DNA of 64,000 nucleotides. Origin: Tagaea sp. CACIAM 22H2. Its GTDB lineage: Bacteria; Pseudomonadota; Alphaproteobacteria; CACIAM-22H2. The notes under the pieces were generated by a model. The model saw nothing but the letters and a program-made list of their open reading frames with translations, searched no databases and was not told the origin of the DNA. A program made the position numbers and the translations under genes. Of this stretch, positions 36,139 through 45,760 are shown piece by piece (positions within the stretch are counted from its first letter, which is position 1; every line of letters starts with the position of its first letter). The stretch spans positions 1-64,000 of the forward strand of contig PVXE01000009.1 of assembly GCA_014444615.1 (NCBI GenBank), read 5' to 3'.

Positions 36139-37065
36139 GTGACCGAAGCGAGCGCACTCACGCATTCCGTCGCGGACGGCGCCTGGCAAGGCGCTGCGGC
36201 GCGATCGCGTTGCCGGACCAATTCCCGCCGCGGCTTTACCGATCCCGAGCAACGCTCCTACGCCCCGGTCGACTCCGTCGGCCGCGCGTTCAAAGTGCTG
36301 CGCGCGGTGAACAAGCTCGGGATCGCCTCGGTCAACGAGATCTACGAGGAAACGCGCGTCCCCAAATCCACCATCGTGCGGATGCTGGAAACGCTGATGC
36401 ACGAAGGATATGTCGCGCGCGACAATATGTGCGGCGGCTATCACGTTACTTGCCGCACGCACGAATTGACCGCCGGCCTCGACGGCATCGCCCAGATGAT
36501 CGAAGTCGCCCGGCCCCATGCGCTGGAGCTGACCGCGCGCACCAAATGCCCGATCGGGATCGGCGTGCTCGACGGCGATGCGATCGCCGTGCGCTATTGG
36601 ACCGGCGCGATCAGCCCCCTCGCCCACACGAATACGGTTTTGGGTCAGCGCGCGGATCTGCTGCACTCGGCGATGGGCCGCGCGTTCATGGCGTTTTGCC
36701 CGCCCGAGCAAATGCGCGCGCATGTGGCGCGCATGCGCGCCACGCCCGAACTGCAATTTGGCGCTGCGGAAGAACGGCGCCTGCACGCGCTGCTCGCGGG
36801 CATCCGCAAGGACGGCTATGCGATGCGCGATCCGGCGACGAAGCCTTTTTGCACGATCACGCTGGCGACGGCGATCAAGATCGGTGACGCCGTTCATGGG
36901 CTGATCAGCATCAGCCTGTTCAAATCGGCGATCGAACGCCGGGATCTGGCGGAAAAGATCGTCGGTCCGCTGCAGGAGACCACGGCGGCGATCGGCCGCG
37001 CGCTGGCGCTGGTGCGCGACGACGGCCGCACGCGCGCGGCGACGGGCGTCGAGCCGGGGTTCTGA
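36139..37065 (+). CDS. IclR-family transcriptional regulator
   Basis: 308 residues from the GTG at 36139, which has GGGAGGG five bases upstream; the frame is open further left, including an ATG at 36091. After a non-conserved basic N-terminal extension of about 40 residues comes the IclR winged HTH (about 45-110: VGRAFKVLRAVNKLGIASVNE, then VPKSTIVRMLETLMHEGYVAR). The effector domain follows (about 125-295, HSAMGRAFMAFCP near 205). The extension is longer than in typical 250-residue IclR proteins. It follows the BKACE gene and is convergent with the 37087-39518 operon; either may be its target. Confidence 0.9.
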   Translation: MTEASALTHSVADGAWQGAAARSRCRTNSRRGFTDPEQRSYAPVDSVGRAFKVLRAVNKLGIASVNEIYEETRVPKSTIVRMLETLMHEGYVARDNMCGGYHVTCRTHELTAGLDGIAQMIEVARPHALELTARTKCPIGIGVLDGDAIAVRYWTGAISPLAHTNTVLGQRADLLHSAMGRAFMAFCPPEQMRAHVARMRATPELQFGAAEERRLHALLAGIRKDGYAMRDPATKPFCTITLATAIKIGDAVHGLISISLFKSAIERRDLAEKIVGPLQETTAAIGRALALVRDDGRTRAATGVEPGF

Positions 37066-37086
37066 CCCCGGCCCGCGCCCGCGGTT

Positions 37087-37548
37087 TTACTTATCGTCGA
37101 GCTTCGGATTGGTCGTCGGCGTGCCGCCTTCGAACCAATTCTCGAACTTGCGATGCGCGACGAGCCAAGCCCCGCTCGCATCGCGAACCATGTGATCGGT
37201 CATATAGGCGATCTGGATCGGCGGATGCGTGGGCAGCGGCGGCTTGCCGTCGGCCGCGTAGAGCATCAGGAACCAGTGGCACAGCGCCTTGTCGTCCCCT
37301 TGCGGGATCGCCTGGAAATTGATGACGCTGTGAACCACGGTGCGCGCACCCCGGTCTTCGCGCCATTTGTAGAACTGGCGGATCTTCTCGCGCCCCGCAT
37401 AGGACGCGGCCGGCCCCTGGAACACGCCGTCGGGCGTGTAGTATTCGGGCGCCTTGCGGCCCCAATTGCTGTCGACTTCGTGCCAGTAGTCGACCAGCAG
37501 CGCGTGCAGCGTGTGCGTCAGCGCGATGCGTTCGGGCGTGATGTGCAT
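37087..37548 (-). CDS. Nuclear transport factor 2-like (SnoaL/bile-acid dehydratase-like) protein
   Basis: 153 residues of the NTF2-like cone fold. The family look comes from the N-terminal helix (RIALTHTLHALLVDYWHEVD), the YTPDGVFQGPAASYAGREKI stretch near residue 38 and RKFENWFEGG at the end. Such proteins are dehydratases, isomerases, ring-hydroxylating beta subunits or non-catalytic binding proteins. The Tyr/Asp/His positions needed for a specific reaction cannot be assigned by eye. It is the last gene of a three-gene operon with an HpcH aldolase and an Asp-box protein, and so may act on the same metabolite. Confidence 0.82.
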   Translation of the reverse strand: MHITPERIALTHTLHALLVDYWHEVDSNWGRKAPEYYTPDGVFQGPAASYAGREKIRQFYKWREDRGARTVVHSVINFQAIPQGDDKALCHWFLMLYAADGKPPLPTHPPIQIAYMTDHMVRDASGAWLVAHRKFENWFEGGTPTTNPKLDDK

Positions 37549-37567
37549 TGTCGTCCTTTCCGTTGTG

Positions 37568-38350
37568 CTAGGCGATGGGTGGCGTGAATTCGGCGAGCGC
37601 TTGGCGCGCCGCCTGTTTGAGGAATCCGTGATCGCTGGACACCATGAAGGCGCTGGCGCCGAGCGCCGCCATCGCCTTGGCGTCGGCCCGGTCGGGCGAC
37701 AGCATGATCACGGGGATGCCCGCTTTGCGCGCAGCTGCCATGATCGGCTCGACCACTTTGCGCGTCTCGGGCGAGGTCATCGACGGCGCGCCGAGTGCGG
37801 CCGTCAAATCGCCGCGCCCGACGAACCAGGCGTCGATGCCATCGACGGCCGCGATCTCGTCCAAATGGTCGAGCGCAGACAAATCCTCGATCATCGCCGC
37901 GCAAACGACGCGCTGGTCTTGTGCGGCGATATGCCCGGCGAACGAAGCTTCGCCGAAGCCGCCCGCGCGCGTGGTGTTCGCGAAACCGCGCCGGCCGCCG
38001 CGATAGCGGCACGCGGCGGCGATGTCGCGCGCCTTGGCAGCACTGTCGACATGCGGCACCAAAATGCCCGCCGCCCCGCAGTCGAGAACCGACAGAATAT
38101 TGGCGTCGCCCGGATCGCCGACGCGCACGATACCCGCGACGTTCGACGCGCGCGCGGCTAGCACCATCGTATCGATCTGCCAGCGGTCGATCGGCGCGTG
38201 TTCCTGGTCGATGACCACGAAATCGTAGCCGAGCAGACCGAGGATCTCGATCGCGTGCGTGGTCGGCGTTTTGATGAAAGTGCCGAGAACATGCTCGCGC
38301 GCGCGCAGGCGGCGGCGGAAATCCTCGTATGATGGGCGCGGGATTGCCAT
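37568..38350 (-). CDS. HpcH/HpaI aldolase family protein
   Basis: 260 residues, a TIM-barrel class II aldolase. Marks are LGTFIKTPTTHAIEILGLLG near residue 20, VVIDQEHAPIDRW near 45 (catalytic His), VRVGDPGDANILSVLDCGA near 80, LVPHVDSAAKARD near 100, the metal Glu of AAMIEDLSALDHLDEI near 150 and the metal Asp of WFVGRGDLTAALG near 175. Family members cleave 4-hydroxy-2-oxo acids or 2-keto-3-deoxy sugar acids to pyruvate and an aldehyde, with Mg or Mn. It is flanked by the Asp-box protein gene (10 bp upstream) and the NTF2-like gene. Confidence 0.9.
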   Translation of the reverse strand: MAIPRPSYEDFRRRLRAREHVLGTFIKTPTTHAIEILGLLGYDFVVIDQEHAPIDRWQIDTMVLAARASNVAGIVRVGDPGDANILSVLDCGAAGILVPHVDSAAKARDIAAACRYRGGRRGFANTTRAGGFGEASFAGHIAAQDQRVVCAAMIEDLSALDHLDEIAAVDGIDAWFVGRGDLTAALGAPSMTSPETRKVVEPIMAAARKAGIPVIMLSPDRADAKAMAALGASAFMVSSDHGFLKQAARQALAEFTPPIA

Positions 38351-38360
38351 GACGTCTCTC

Positions 38361-39518
38361 CTATTCCGCCGAGAACACGCTGCGCGCGATATGCCGCACG
38401 CCGCCGTTGAGCTGGATGGGATCGTCCTTGGTGTTCATGTAGTAGACGCACATCAGCTTGCCCGGGGCGATCTCCGCGACGCGCGGATAACCAAGGTCCC
38501 AGCTGCCGCCGTCGTCGCGCAGCACCCACTCGCGGCCCCAGCTGCGGCCGTCGTCCTCGCTGTAGCGCACGCGCACGCCGAACGGCGCCAGGCGATAGCC
38601 ATAGACGCAGGCGATGCGGCCGTCGGCGAGGCGCACGAGATCGCCGGGCGCACCCCAATCGTTGACCCGCGACAGGAAACGCCAAGTCAAGCCGCCATCG
38701 TCGCTTTGGAAAATCTCGGTCCATAGCAGCGACGTGGGATCGCGCTGGCAGCGCAGCGACAGAAGGATGCGCCCGTCGGGCAGCGTGATGCCGCGCGGAT
38801 AGAAATAGCGGTGCGGGCCGAACCGCAGCGGCACGTTTCGGTCGCCGTCGGCGGCGCCGTCGTCGTGCTTGGAGGTGATGACGGAAAGGAACGTCCAATA
38901 CGTGCCGTCGTCGACGCTGGCATAGACGACCGGCCGGCGCCCCCAGCCATCCGCACCGACGGCGGTCAGGAAAACGAGGCTGACGCCGTCCGGGCGCACC
39001 AGCGCCGAGGCGTGGCCCGACAGCGACGGCCAGCCGAGATTGGGGGCGAGCAGCGGCGGACGCCAGCTGTCGCCGCCATCGGTCGAGACCCGGATCCAGG
39101 CGCGGCTATGCGGCCGGAAATAATCGGGCGTGCCGCCCGACGCAACCAGCACGTCGCGATTTGTGAAATCGATCCGCGGCATGTCCGCATAGTCGGTCCG
39201 CGCCTTCGCGAACATCGCGTTCTGATCGGCCGACAGATCGAACAGCAGCCGCATCGAGTTCGGATCCCAGGTGTAGCCGCCGTCGCGCGACCGCAGCGTG
39301 ACCATTTGCGGCCCCACCAAAGCGACTTCGTCGTGGTTCACCTCCGACGCTTCGCGATAGGTGCTCGGCTTCTTCATGAAAGCGACGACGTGATGGCCTT
39401 GCGCGGTCGTCCAGAAGCCGCTGACGAACGGCCAGCCGCAGAACTCCGCGTTGTTGCGATAGACCACGCCATGATCGGCGTCGCGCACGCGCATACGTTG
39501 TTCGAACCGCCGGATCAT
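38361..39518 (-). CDS. Sialidase/BNR-repeat family protein with five Asp-boxes, cytoplasmic
   Basis: 385 residues forming a sialidase-type beta-propeller. Five Asp-box motifs (SxDxGxTW) are visible: SRDGGYTW near 80, STDGGDSW near 145, SVDDGTYW near 205, SDDGGLTW near 270 and SEDDGRSW near 325. FIRRF-type Arg and RIP motifs of true exo-sialidases are not obvious, and there is no signal peptide, so it is unlikely to be a secreted glycan hydrolase. It could be a cytosolic hydrolase, lyase or isomerase of a sugar acid. It begins an operon with an HpcH aldolase and an NTF2-like protein. Confidence 0.83.
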   Translation of the reverse strand: MIRRFEQRMRVRDADHGVVYRNNAEFCGWPFVSGFWTTAQGHHVVAFMKKPSTYREASEVNHDEVALVGPQMVTLRSRDGGYTWDPNSMRLLFDLSADQNAMFAKARTDYADMPRIDFTNRDVLVASGGTPDYFRPHSRAWIRVSTDGGDSWRPPLLAPNLGWPSLSGHASALVRPDGVSLVFLTAVGADGWGRRPVVYASVDDGTYWTFLSVITSKHDDGAADGDRNVPLRFGPHRYFYPRGITLPDGRILLSLRCQRDPTSLLWTEIFQSDDGGLTWRFLSRVNDWGAPGDLVRLADGRIACVYGYRLAPFGVRVRYSEDDGRSWGREWVLRDDGGSWDLGYPRVAEIAPGKLMCVYYMNTKDDPIQLNGGVRHIARSVFSAE

Positions 39519-39564
39519 GCTTTCCTCTCGAAACCGGAACGGCGGCGAGTGTCACACCCCCAGG

Positions 39565-39605
39565 CGCGCGTTGAACATCCGGCCGAGACCCAATTTCAAC
39601 GCGCG
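39565..39605. promoter_or_regulatory. 11-bp inverted repeat in divergent intergenic region
   Basis: CGCGCGTTGAA (39565-39575) and TTCAACGCGCG (39595-39605) form a perfect inverted repeat with a 19-nt spacer. It lies between the divergent Asp-box protein gene and the carbonic anhydrase gene. The centre-to-centre distance of 30 bp is about three helical turns, which suits a dimeric regulator; the IclR protein at 36139 is one candidate. Confidence 0.4.
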
Positions 39606-39684
39606 AAATCGTTCCGATAAGCGCGCGCAAACACGCCGCCGCCGGTAACATTCCGCGGTCGCCATGGACGCCAAGGAGTTCGCG

Positions 39685-40215
39685 ATGCCGACCTATTCCC
39701 TCGACGGTGTAGCGCCGCGCCTGCCGAAGGCGGGCGATGTATGGATCGCGCCCGGCGCGCAAGTGATCGGCGATGTGCGCTTGGGCCAGGGCGTGACCAT
39801 TTGGTTCGGCGCTGTCATCCGCGCCGACAACGAACCGATGCTGATCGGCGACGGTTCCAACGTGCAGGACAATTCGGTCCTGCATTCGGACGCCGGCATG
39901 CCCCTGACCATCGGCGCCAATGTGACGATTGGCCATCGCGTCACCTTGCATGGCTGCACGATCGCCGACGATTGCCTGATCGGCATGGGGGCGACGATCC
40001 TCAACCGCGCGAAGATCGCTCGCAATTGCATCGTCGGCGCCGGCGCGCTGGTGACCGAAGGCAAAGAGTTCCCCGAAGGCTCGCTGATCGTCGGCGCGCC
40101 CGCCAAAGTCATGCGTCCGCTGACCGAACGCGACATGACGGCGATCCGCGCATCGGCCGCGAGCTACTTCGCCAACGGCCGGCGTTACGCCGCAGGCCTA
40201 AAACCGGCCCCGTAA
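39685..40215 (+). CDS. Gamma carbonic anhydrase family protein
   Basis: 176 residues, a left-handed beta-helix of hexapeptide repeats. The zinc site is visible: the His of NSVLHSDAGMP near residue 67, and the His pair of VTIGHRVTLHGC near 84 and 89, with RADNEPMLIGDGSNVQDN before them. This is the pattern of gamma-class carbonic anhydrases and the PaaY/CaiE/YrdA group, some of which are thioesterases. The ATG at 39685 has AAGGAG upstream and gives the usual length; the ATG at 39664 would add seven residues. It stands alone between operons of opposite orientation. Confidence 0.92.
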   Translation: MPTYSLDGVAPRLPKAGDVWIAPGAQVIGDVRLGQGVTIWFGAVIRADNEPMLIGDGSNVQDNSVLHSDAGMPLTIGANVTIGHRVTLHGCTIADDCLIGMGATILNRAKIARNCIVGAGALVTEGKEFPEGSLIVGAPAKVMRPLTERDMTAIRASAASYFANGRRYAAGLKPAP

Positions 40216-40268
40216 CGCGGTCTCGCGAGATACGAGCTATCGGCGATCTTCCAACATTCGCCAACCGT

Positions 40269-41444
40269 TCAGATCGTCGGCGTGCGGTAGAGCGTTTTTC
40301 CCTTCACCTTGATCTCGGCATCGACCAGGTATTTGCGGACACCCGCCGGCGAAATGCCGATGCCGAGCCCCGGCGCATCGGGTGCAGCGATGCTGCCATC
40401 GGCCGCCCGTTTGAAATGGTCGGAAGTGAACTCCAGCGCCAGCGGCTTTGGCATCGCCGGATACTCGCAGATCGTATGATCCTTGAGACCGGCGTAAGGC
40501 TGCAACGACGCCGACAGCGCCAGATGCGACGTGAACGTGTGGTTCACATAGGTGATACCCTTGCCGACCGCATAGTCGGCGATCAGCTTCGCGGGCCCGA
40601 TGCCGCCGATACGACCGCAATCGATCTGAATGAAGCCGACGCCGCCGAAATCGATCAGATGCTTCGCCATGTCGGGATTATGCGCGCCCTCGCCGCCCGC
40701 GATCCGCACTTTGGCGCTGCGTTTGGCGAGCTTTCCATAGGCCTCGAGCGCGCTGGCGGCGAAAGGCTCCTCGAACCAGACGGCGCCGGACCGCTCCAGC
40801 GCGGGCAGCCGTTCGGCGGCGCGCTCCACGTCGTCGATGAAGATCTGCCCGGTATCGACAAGAAGGATGCCGTCCGCGCCCAAACCTTCGCGCGCGGCCG
40901 CGAAATGGTCGGCGTCGGCGGCCGCCGTGCTCCGGCCGATCGGGCCCCAGCCGAATTTTCCGGCGCGGAAACCGTCGGCCCGCGCTTGGCGCGCGCGCGC
41001 CAATGTCTCGGCCGGCGTATCCCCGAACAACACCGACGCGTAAGGCGTCTTGGCGTGGCTTTTCGCGTAGCCGAGCATTTTCCACACAGGCTCGCCGCGC
41101 TTGCGCCCCAGCAAATCCCACAGCGCCATTTCGATGCCCGACATCGTATGCGGCGCCTGCAACAGATCCATCGAGTTGTACGCGACATCGGCCGACAACC
41201 GGGCGATATCGGCCGGACCATCGACCGTCCTGCCAAGGACGGAATCCGCGACCGGCCGGCACACGCCATGCGACATCGGGCAGATATACGCGGCGATCGA
41301 CGGCAGCGGTGCGGCTTCGCACTCGCCCCAGCCGACCTCGCCCCCGCCCGCAACGCGCACCAGCAGCGCGTCTTGGCTGCCGTCCGCCTCGTCGGTCACG
41401 ACCGGCATCGAAAGATAGAAAAAGTCGATCGCTTCGATCTTCAT
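40269..41444 (-). CDS. Mandelate racemase/muconate lactonizing enzyme family protein (enolase superfamily)
   Basis: 391 residues with the N-terminal capping domain and TIM barrel of the enolase superfamily. Metal ligands are the Asp of LLVDTGQIF near 205, Glu of VWFEEPF near 233 and Glu of RIAGGEGAHN near 259. Candidate acid/base residues are the Lys of RAGKFGWGPIG near 177 and the His of YVNHTFTSH near 308. In place of the usual K-x-K the first Lys is Ala. Known members are racemases, epimerases, sugar-acid dehydratases or cycloisomerases. It is the last gene of the operon from 49355. GAGG precedes its start by eight bases. Confidence 0.9.
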   Translation of the reverse strand: MKIEAIDFFYLSMPVVTDEADGSQDALLVRVAGGGEVGWGECEAAPLPSIAAYICPMSHGVCRPVADSVLGRTVDGPADIARLSADVAYNSMDLLQAPHTMSGIEMALWDLLGRKRGEPVWKMLGYAKSHAKTPYASVLFGDTPAETLARARQARADGFRAGKFGWGPIGRSTAAADADHFAAAREGLGADGILLVDTGQIFIDDVERAAERLPALERSGAVWFEEPFAASALEAYGKLAKRSAKVRIAGGEGAHNPDMAKHLIDFGGVGFIQIDCGRIGGIGPAKLIADYAVGKGITYVNHTFTSHLALSASLQPYAGLKDHTICEYPAMPKPLALEFTSDHFKRAADGSIAAPDAPGLGIGISPAGVRKYLVDAEIKVKGKTLYRTPTI

Positions 41445-41458
41445 TGGATGGTCCTCAT

Positions 41459-42943
41459 TCAGGCGGGATAGAAGGCCGCTTTGGGCTTGAAGGTGACGTC
41501 CGGGTCGAGCGGATAGATCGGCCGCGCGCAAATCGTATGGCCGAGTGTGGGCAGATTGGCCGAGGTGGCGCCGGGTGCGTCGACGTTGAAATTCGCATCG
41601 ACCCACGCGTCGAACATATGATGCTCGGTGTGCGGCGATTTGACGACCGTGAGGTCGAAATCCTCGGGATCGAGCCCGTTGGCGTAGAAGATCGCGCGGT
41701 CGAAAAGACAAGCCGGCAAGCTCATCGCCACGACGGTGAAATTGTCGAAAGTCAGCACCGCCGTCGGGCCCGAAGGCAGGCGCGCCTTCATCGTTTCGAA
41801 GCGCGTCTCGCCATCCGACAGCGACTTCACCTTCGCCTTCACCTTCATCGGCGTGAAACGTTTCGGATCGATCGAGCCGCCCAGCGACACGTCAATCGTG
41901 GCGCCGACACCGGCCTTGTGGGCCGCTTGCGCCGCCGCGGCATCGACGACCGGCGCCAGTACGCGCTTGGTATAGCCCGCCGCGCGTAAATGCCGGATCA
42001 GTTCGACGCTGTCGCCCGAAGCGCCCGACGAAGTCGCGTCGGCCGCGTCGGTAAAGATCACCGAACCCTCGATACTGCGCGCTTGGGCGATGGCGCGCTC
42101 GATCGAGATCAACTTGCCCTGCATCCGGAAGCGCCGCTCCCAGAACTCGCCTGCCAGCCGCAGCGCTTCGCGCTCGGCCGTTTTTTTGTCGCCGTCGGTC
42201 ATGATCAAGACCTGGGAACATAGCTCGGGCACGTCGGTAAACGGATTGCCGATCATGATTCCGGCGGCCAGCGCCACGCCTTCGCGCTCCAAACGCAGGC
42301 ACTCGCGCAGCAATTCGCCGTAGCAGCCGTTCTTGGTGATCAACTCGTCGCCGCGCACCAGCGCCGGAATGACGACGCGCGCGATCGCGGGGTTCGCCTT
42401 CTTTTCCATCAAGCGCAGCAGCAGCGCGCCCGCGCGCCGCCCGGTATCGGCGAAATCGACATGCGGATAGGTGCGATAGACCGCGAAGCCGTCGCAGTTG
42501 CGCAGCATCTTGTCGGTCAGGATGCCGTGCAGATCCAGCGAGATCACGATCGGCACGCCGGGCCCCACCAACTTGCGCGTCTCGGCCAGCAAATACCCTT
42601 CCGGATCGAGATCGCCGACCGCGCCCATCGCGCCGTGAAGCGAGAAATAGACGCCATCGACCTTGCCGGCCTGTGCGCGCACGCCCGCGAGCACCTCTTC
42701 CGACAGACGGCGCCAGCCGTCGGCCGACAAAATCCCCGCCGCTCCGGCGAAAGCCGACATGGTCGGCACGGGCTCGACGCCCGCCGCCTCGAAGATCTCG
42801 ACGGCGCCGGCGACGCTTTGATTGGCGCCGCGATGGGCCAGCATTTCGCCGCCGCGCTGGATCGTGAAATTCTCGTAACCCGACGGCAGGGGATTGAAGG
42901 ACGATATCTCCTGCATGCATTCGACGATCAGGACGCGTTTCAT
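41459..42943 (-). CDS. M81 family metallopeptidase (MlrC-like)
   Basis: 494 residues, the usual length of MlrC/DUF1485 proteins. N-terminal VLIVECMQEISSFNPLPSGY with the E and then VYFSLHGAMGAVGDLDPEGY near residue 105 and VPIVISLDLHGILTDKM near 140 are the conserved zinc-region segments. MlrC hydrolyses linear microcystin intermediates; most relatives are of unknown specificity, with an amidase or peptidase role expected. The gene overlaps the DppF-type ATPase gene by 4 bp, so it is in the peptide-transporter operon and probably cleaves the imported compound. It is cytoplasmic, without signal peptide. Confidence 0.9.
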   Translation of the reverse strand: MKRVLIVECMQEISSFNPLPSGYENFTIQRGGEMLAHRGANQSVAGAVEIFEAAGVEPVPTMSAFAGAAGILSADGWRRLSEEVLAGVRAQAGKVDGVYFSLHGAMGAVGDLDPEGYLLAETRKLVGPGVPIVISLDLHGILTDKMLRNCDGFAVYRTYPHVDFADTGRRAGALLLRLMEKKANPAIARVVIPALVRGDELITKNGCYGELLRECLRLEREGVALAAGIMIGNPFTDVPELCSQVLIMTDGDKKTAEREALRLAGEFWERRFRMQGKLISIERAIAQARSIEGSVIFTDAADATSSGASGDSVELIRHLRAAGYTKRVLAPVVDAAAAQAAHKAGVGATIDVSLGGSIDPKRFTPMKVKAKVKSLSDGETRFETMKARLPSGPTAVLTFDNFTVVAMSLPACLFDRAIFYANGLDPEDFDLTVVKSPHTEHHMFDAWVDANFNVDAPGATSANLPTLGHTICARPIYPLDPDVTFKPKAAFYPA

Positions 42944-43935
42944 GCTCGCTCTCCCGCGGCTGGCAACGAATTATCGATGGCCCGGAAACAGGCGACTTCG
43001 CGCCCATCCGGCAAGGTTTCGAGTTTCGGTTCGATAGCGCCGCAACGCGGCTCGGCATAGCGGCAGCGGGCGGCGAAGCGGCAGCCGCCTTCGGTCCGCG
43101 GCGCGAAGCTGTCGCCCGGCGGCGGCCGATGCGCGCCGCGCATGTCGGGATGCTCGGCGGGAAGTGCCGCCAACAGATCGCGCGTATAGGGATGCGCGGG
43201 TGCGGCGAACAGCGCGTCGGCGGCGCCGATCTCCACGATTCGCCCGAAATACATCACCGCAATCCGGGTCGAGACATGCCGTACGACCGCGAGATTGTGC
43301 GAGATGAACAGATAGGTAAGTCCGAGCTCGCGCTGCAGATCCTGCAGAAGATTGATGATCTGCGCCTGGACCGATACGTCGAGCGCCGAGACGACCTCGT
43401 CGCACACGATGAAGGAGGGGCGCAGCATCAATGCGCGCGCGATCCCGATCCGCTGGCGCTGGCCGCCCGAGAATTCGTGCGGATAGCGATCGAGCGCCGA
43501 GGCCGGCAGGCGGACAAGATCGAGCGTCTCGGCGGCGCGACGCTTGCGTTCCGCCGGCGATCCTTCCCCATGGATCGTCAGCGCCTCGGCGAGAATATCC
43601 GCGACCGTCATGCGCGGATTCAGCGATCCGTAGGGATCTTGAAACACGATCTGCATGCGCTGTCGCGCCGCGCGCAGCGCCGCGCGCGACATCCGGCCGA
43701 TATCCTCGCCTTCGAAGCGGATGGTGCCGGCCGTCGGCTCGATCAACCGAAGCACCAGCCGGCCGGTCGTCGACTTCCCGCTGCCCGACTCGCCGACCAA
43801 GCCCAAGGTCTCGCCCTTGGCGATCGTCAGATCGACGCCATCGACCGCACGGGTCGCGCGTCCGCCGCCAAAAAACAGCGAGCCCCGGCGCTCGAAGATT
43901 TTCGTCAGCCCTTCGATTTCGACCAGCCGGCTCAT
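42940..43935 (-). CDS. Oligopeptide/dipeptide ABC transporter ATP-binding protein, DppF/OppF type
   Basis: 331 residues. Walker [16 protein letters not shown] near 53, [15 protein letters not shown]-loop near 100, signature [15 protein letters not shown] near 157, Walker [13 protein letters not shown], and a C-terminal oligopeptide-ABC extension with Cys residues ([20 protein letters not shown] near 290) that can hold a 4Fe-4S cluster or metal in this family. It overlaps the neighbours by 4 bp on both sides. With the DppD-type partner it energises the importer. Confidence 0.94.
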   Translation of the reverse strand: MSRLVEIEGLTKIFERRGSLFFGGGRATRAVDGVDLTIAKGETLGLVGESGSGKSTTGRLVLRLIEPTAGTIRFEGEDIGRMSRAALRAARQRMQIVFQDPYGSLNPRMTVADILAEALTIHGEGSPAERKRRAAETLDLVRLPASALDRYPHEFSGGQRQRIGIARALMLRPSFIVCDEVVSALDVSVQAQIINLLQDLQRELGLTYLFISHNLAVVRHVSTRIAVMYFGRIVEIGAADALFAAPAHPYTRDLLAALPAEHPDMRGAHRPPPGDSFAPRTEGGCRFAARCRYAEPRCGAIEPKLETLPDGREVACFRAIDNSLPAAGERA

Positions 43936-44912
43936 GGCCCGTCCTCGTCGCTCACGTATCCGAAGGGCTCGATGCACGCGACCGCGTGTCCGGCCGTCGC
44001 GTCGCGCAAGCGCGGCGCGCGCGCATCGCACGCATCGCGGCGCATCGCGCAACGCGGCGCGAAACGGCACCCGGTCGGGAAGGCGTCGAGTGCCGGAACC
44101 GATCCCGGAATCGACGCGAGCCGCTCGCGCGGTCCCGACGTTTTCGGGATCGCGGAAAGCAACGCGCGCGTATAGGGATGGCGCGCGGAATCGAAGATCT
44201 CGCGCACCGGCGCCGTTTCGGCCACCCGTCCGGCGTAAAGAACCGCCACACGATCCGCCATTTCGGCGATCACCCCCAGATCGTGCGTGATGAACAGCAT
44301 CGACATGCCGGTATCCCGGCGCAGATCGCGCAGCAATCCCAGGATCTGCGATTGAACCGTGACGTCGAGCGCGGTGGTCGGTTCGTCGGCGATCAGCAAG
44401 CGCGCATGCGTCGCAAGCGCCATCGCGATCATCACGCGCTGGCGCATGCCCCCCGACATCTCGTGCGGATAGGCGTCGAGCATCGCCGCCGCGCGCGGAA
44501 TTTCGACGCGCTGGAACAGCGCTTGCGCCTCCCTGCGTGCGGCGTCGCGCGACATTCCGCGCCGTCGTACCAACACTTCTTCGACCTGCCGGCCCACGCG
44601 ATGCACGGGGTTGAGCGCCGTCATCGGCTCCTGGAAGATCATCGCGAGATCGCGGCCGCGCCGCTTGCGCCAGGCATCGGGCCCGGCCGCGATCATGTCC
44701 TCGCCGTCCCAGCGAAGGGTGCCGCCGGCATAGCGCGCGACGCCGGGCAACAACTCCATGATCGCGAGGGCGAGCATGCTTTTTCCCGATCCGGATTCGC
44801 CGACGATGCCGAGCACTTCGCCGGGCTCCACGCGCAGCGTCACATCCTCCAAAACCTTGAGTCCCGCGGCTCCGATCCGGACCTCCAGCGCGTCGATTTC
44901 CAGCGTCGCCAT
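43932..44912 (-). CDS. Oligopeptide/dipeptide ABC transporter ATP-binding protein, DppD/OppD type
   Basis: 326 residues. Walker [19 protein letters not shown] near 38, Q-loop [15 protein letters not shown], signature [16 protein letters not shown] near 155, Walker [13 protein letters not shown], and the C-terminal Cys-containing extension [16 protein letters not shown] near 290. The start at 44912 lies two bases after the preceding permease stop. It forms the heterodimeric ATPase with the DppF-type protein; here the two are separate, unlike the fused ATPase at 7416-9011. Confidence 0.94.
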   Translation of the reverse strand: MATLEIDALEVRIGAAGLKVLEDVTLRVEPGEVLGIVGESGSGKSMLALAIMELLPGVARYAGGTLRWDGEDMIAAGPDAWRKRRGRDLAMIFQEPMTALNPVHRVGRQVEEVLVRRRGMSRDAARREAQALFQRVEIPRAAAMLDAYPHEMSGGMRQRVMIAMALATHARLLIADEPTTALDVTVQSQILGLLRDLRRDTGMSMLFITHDLGVIAEMADRVAVLYAGRVAETAPVREIFDSARHPYTRALLSAIPKTSGPRERLASIPGSVPALDAFPTGCRFAPRCAMRRDACDARAPRLRDATAGHAVACIEPFGYVSDEDGP

Positions 44913-44914
44913 CG

Positions 44915-45760
44915 TCAGCTCCGGCTGCGCGGGTCGAGGACGTCGCGCAATCCGTCCCCGAGCAGATTGAGGCCGAGAACGCAGACGAGGATCGTCAGGC
45001 CTGGGAAAATCGTGATCCATGCGGCCTCGCGCATGAAGTCGCGCCCTTGCGCGATGATCGATCCCAGCGAAGGTGCGGGCGGCGGCGGGCCCGCCCCGAC
45101 GAAGGACAATGTTGCTTCGGCCAGGATCGCGATCGCGAAGACATAGGTAAGGCGCACGATCAACGGCCCCAGGCAGTTGATCAGCACATGCCGGAAGAGG
45201 ATGCGAAGATCGCCCGCACCGAGCGCGCGCGCGGCTTCGACATAGTCGTGTTCGCGCGCCACCAGCACCGACGCGCGCACGATACGCGCCGTATGCGGGA
45301 TCGTCGCGATCGACAAGGCGACGACGACGTTGACGACCGAAGCGCCCAGCACGGCGCTGACGATCATGGCGAGCACGATCGAGGGGAACGCCATCGTCGC
45401 GTCCATCAGCCGCATGATCGGCGCGTCGAGGCGCGAATAGAATCCGGCGACCGCGCCGATCACAGTGCCCAGCGCGCCCGTGACGACGACGACCAAGCCG
45501 CCGATCAGCAGCGAGATCCGCGTGCCGTACATGACGCGCGACAGGATATCGCGCCCATAATGGTCGGTTCCGAACCAATGCGCCGCGCCGGGCGGTTGAA
45601 GGCGCATCCGAAAGGCGTTGCGCAGCGGATCGAACGGCGCAAGCCAATCGGCCGTCAGCGCAATCAGCAGAACGGCGAAGATCAGCCCGCCCCCGACCGC
45701 GAAGGATCGATTGCGCAGCAGACGAAGGCCGAGATCGCGGACCGGCGACGCCGACGTCAT
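44915..45760 (-). CDS. ABC transporter permease, DppC/OppC type
   Basis: 281 residues. The DppC signature [21 protein letters not shown] is near residue 60, with about six membrane segments and the coupling loop [21 protein letters not shown] near 165. The start at 45760 overlaps the DppB-type gene by 4 bp. It pairs with that protein to form the inner-membrane channel for the substrate delivered by the family 5 binding protein. Confidence 0.93.
   Translation of the reverse strand: MTSASPVRDLGLRLLRNRSFAVGGGLIFAVLLIALTADWLAPFDPLRNAFRMRLQPPGAAHWFGTDHYGRDILSRVMYGTRISLLIGGLVVVVTGALGTVIGAVAGFYSRLDAPIMRLMDATMAFPSIVLAMIVSAVLGASVVNVVVALSIATIPHTARIVRASVLVAREHDYVEAARALGAGDLRILFRHVLINCLGPLIVRLTYVFAIAILAEATLSFVGAGPPPPAPSLGSIIAQGRDFMREAAWITIFPGLTILVCVLGLNLLGDGLRDVLDPRSRS

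Noticed and set aside
40221..40230. TCTCGCGAGA palindrome just after the carbonic anhydrase gene
   Set aside because: A 10-bp self-complementary stretch without loop, T-run or second copy between two convergent genes; likely by chance in GC-rich DNA.
41459..42943. Assignment of the locus as a microcystin degradation cluster
   Set aside because: Only an MlrC-like protein is present. No MlrA-type membrane protease, MlrB-type serine peptidase or MlrD-type transporter is encoded in the window, and most M81 proteins have other roles.
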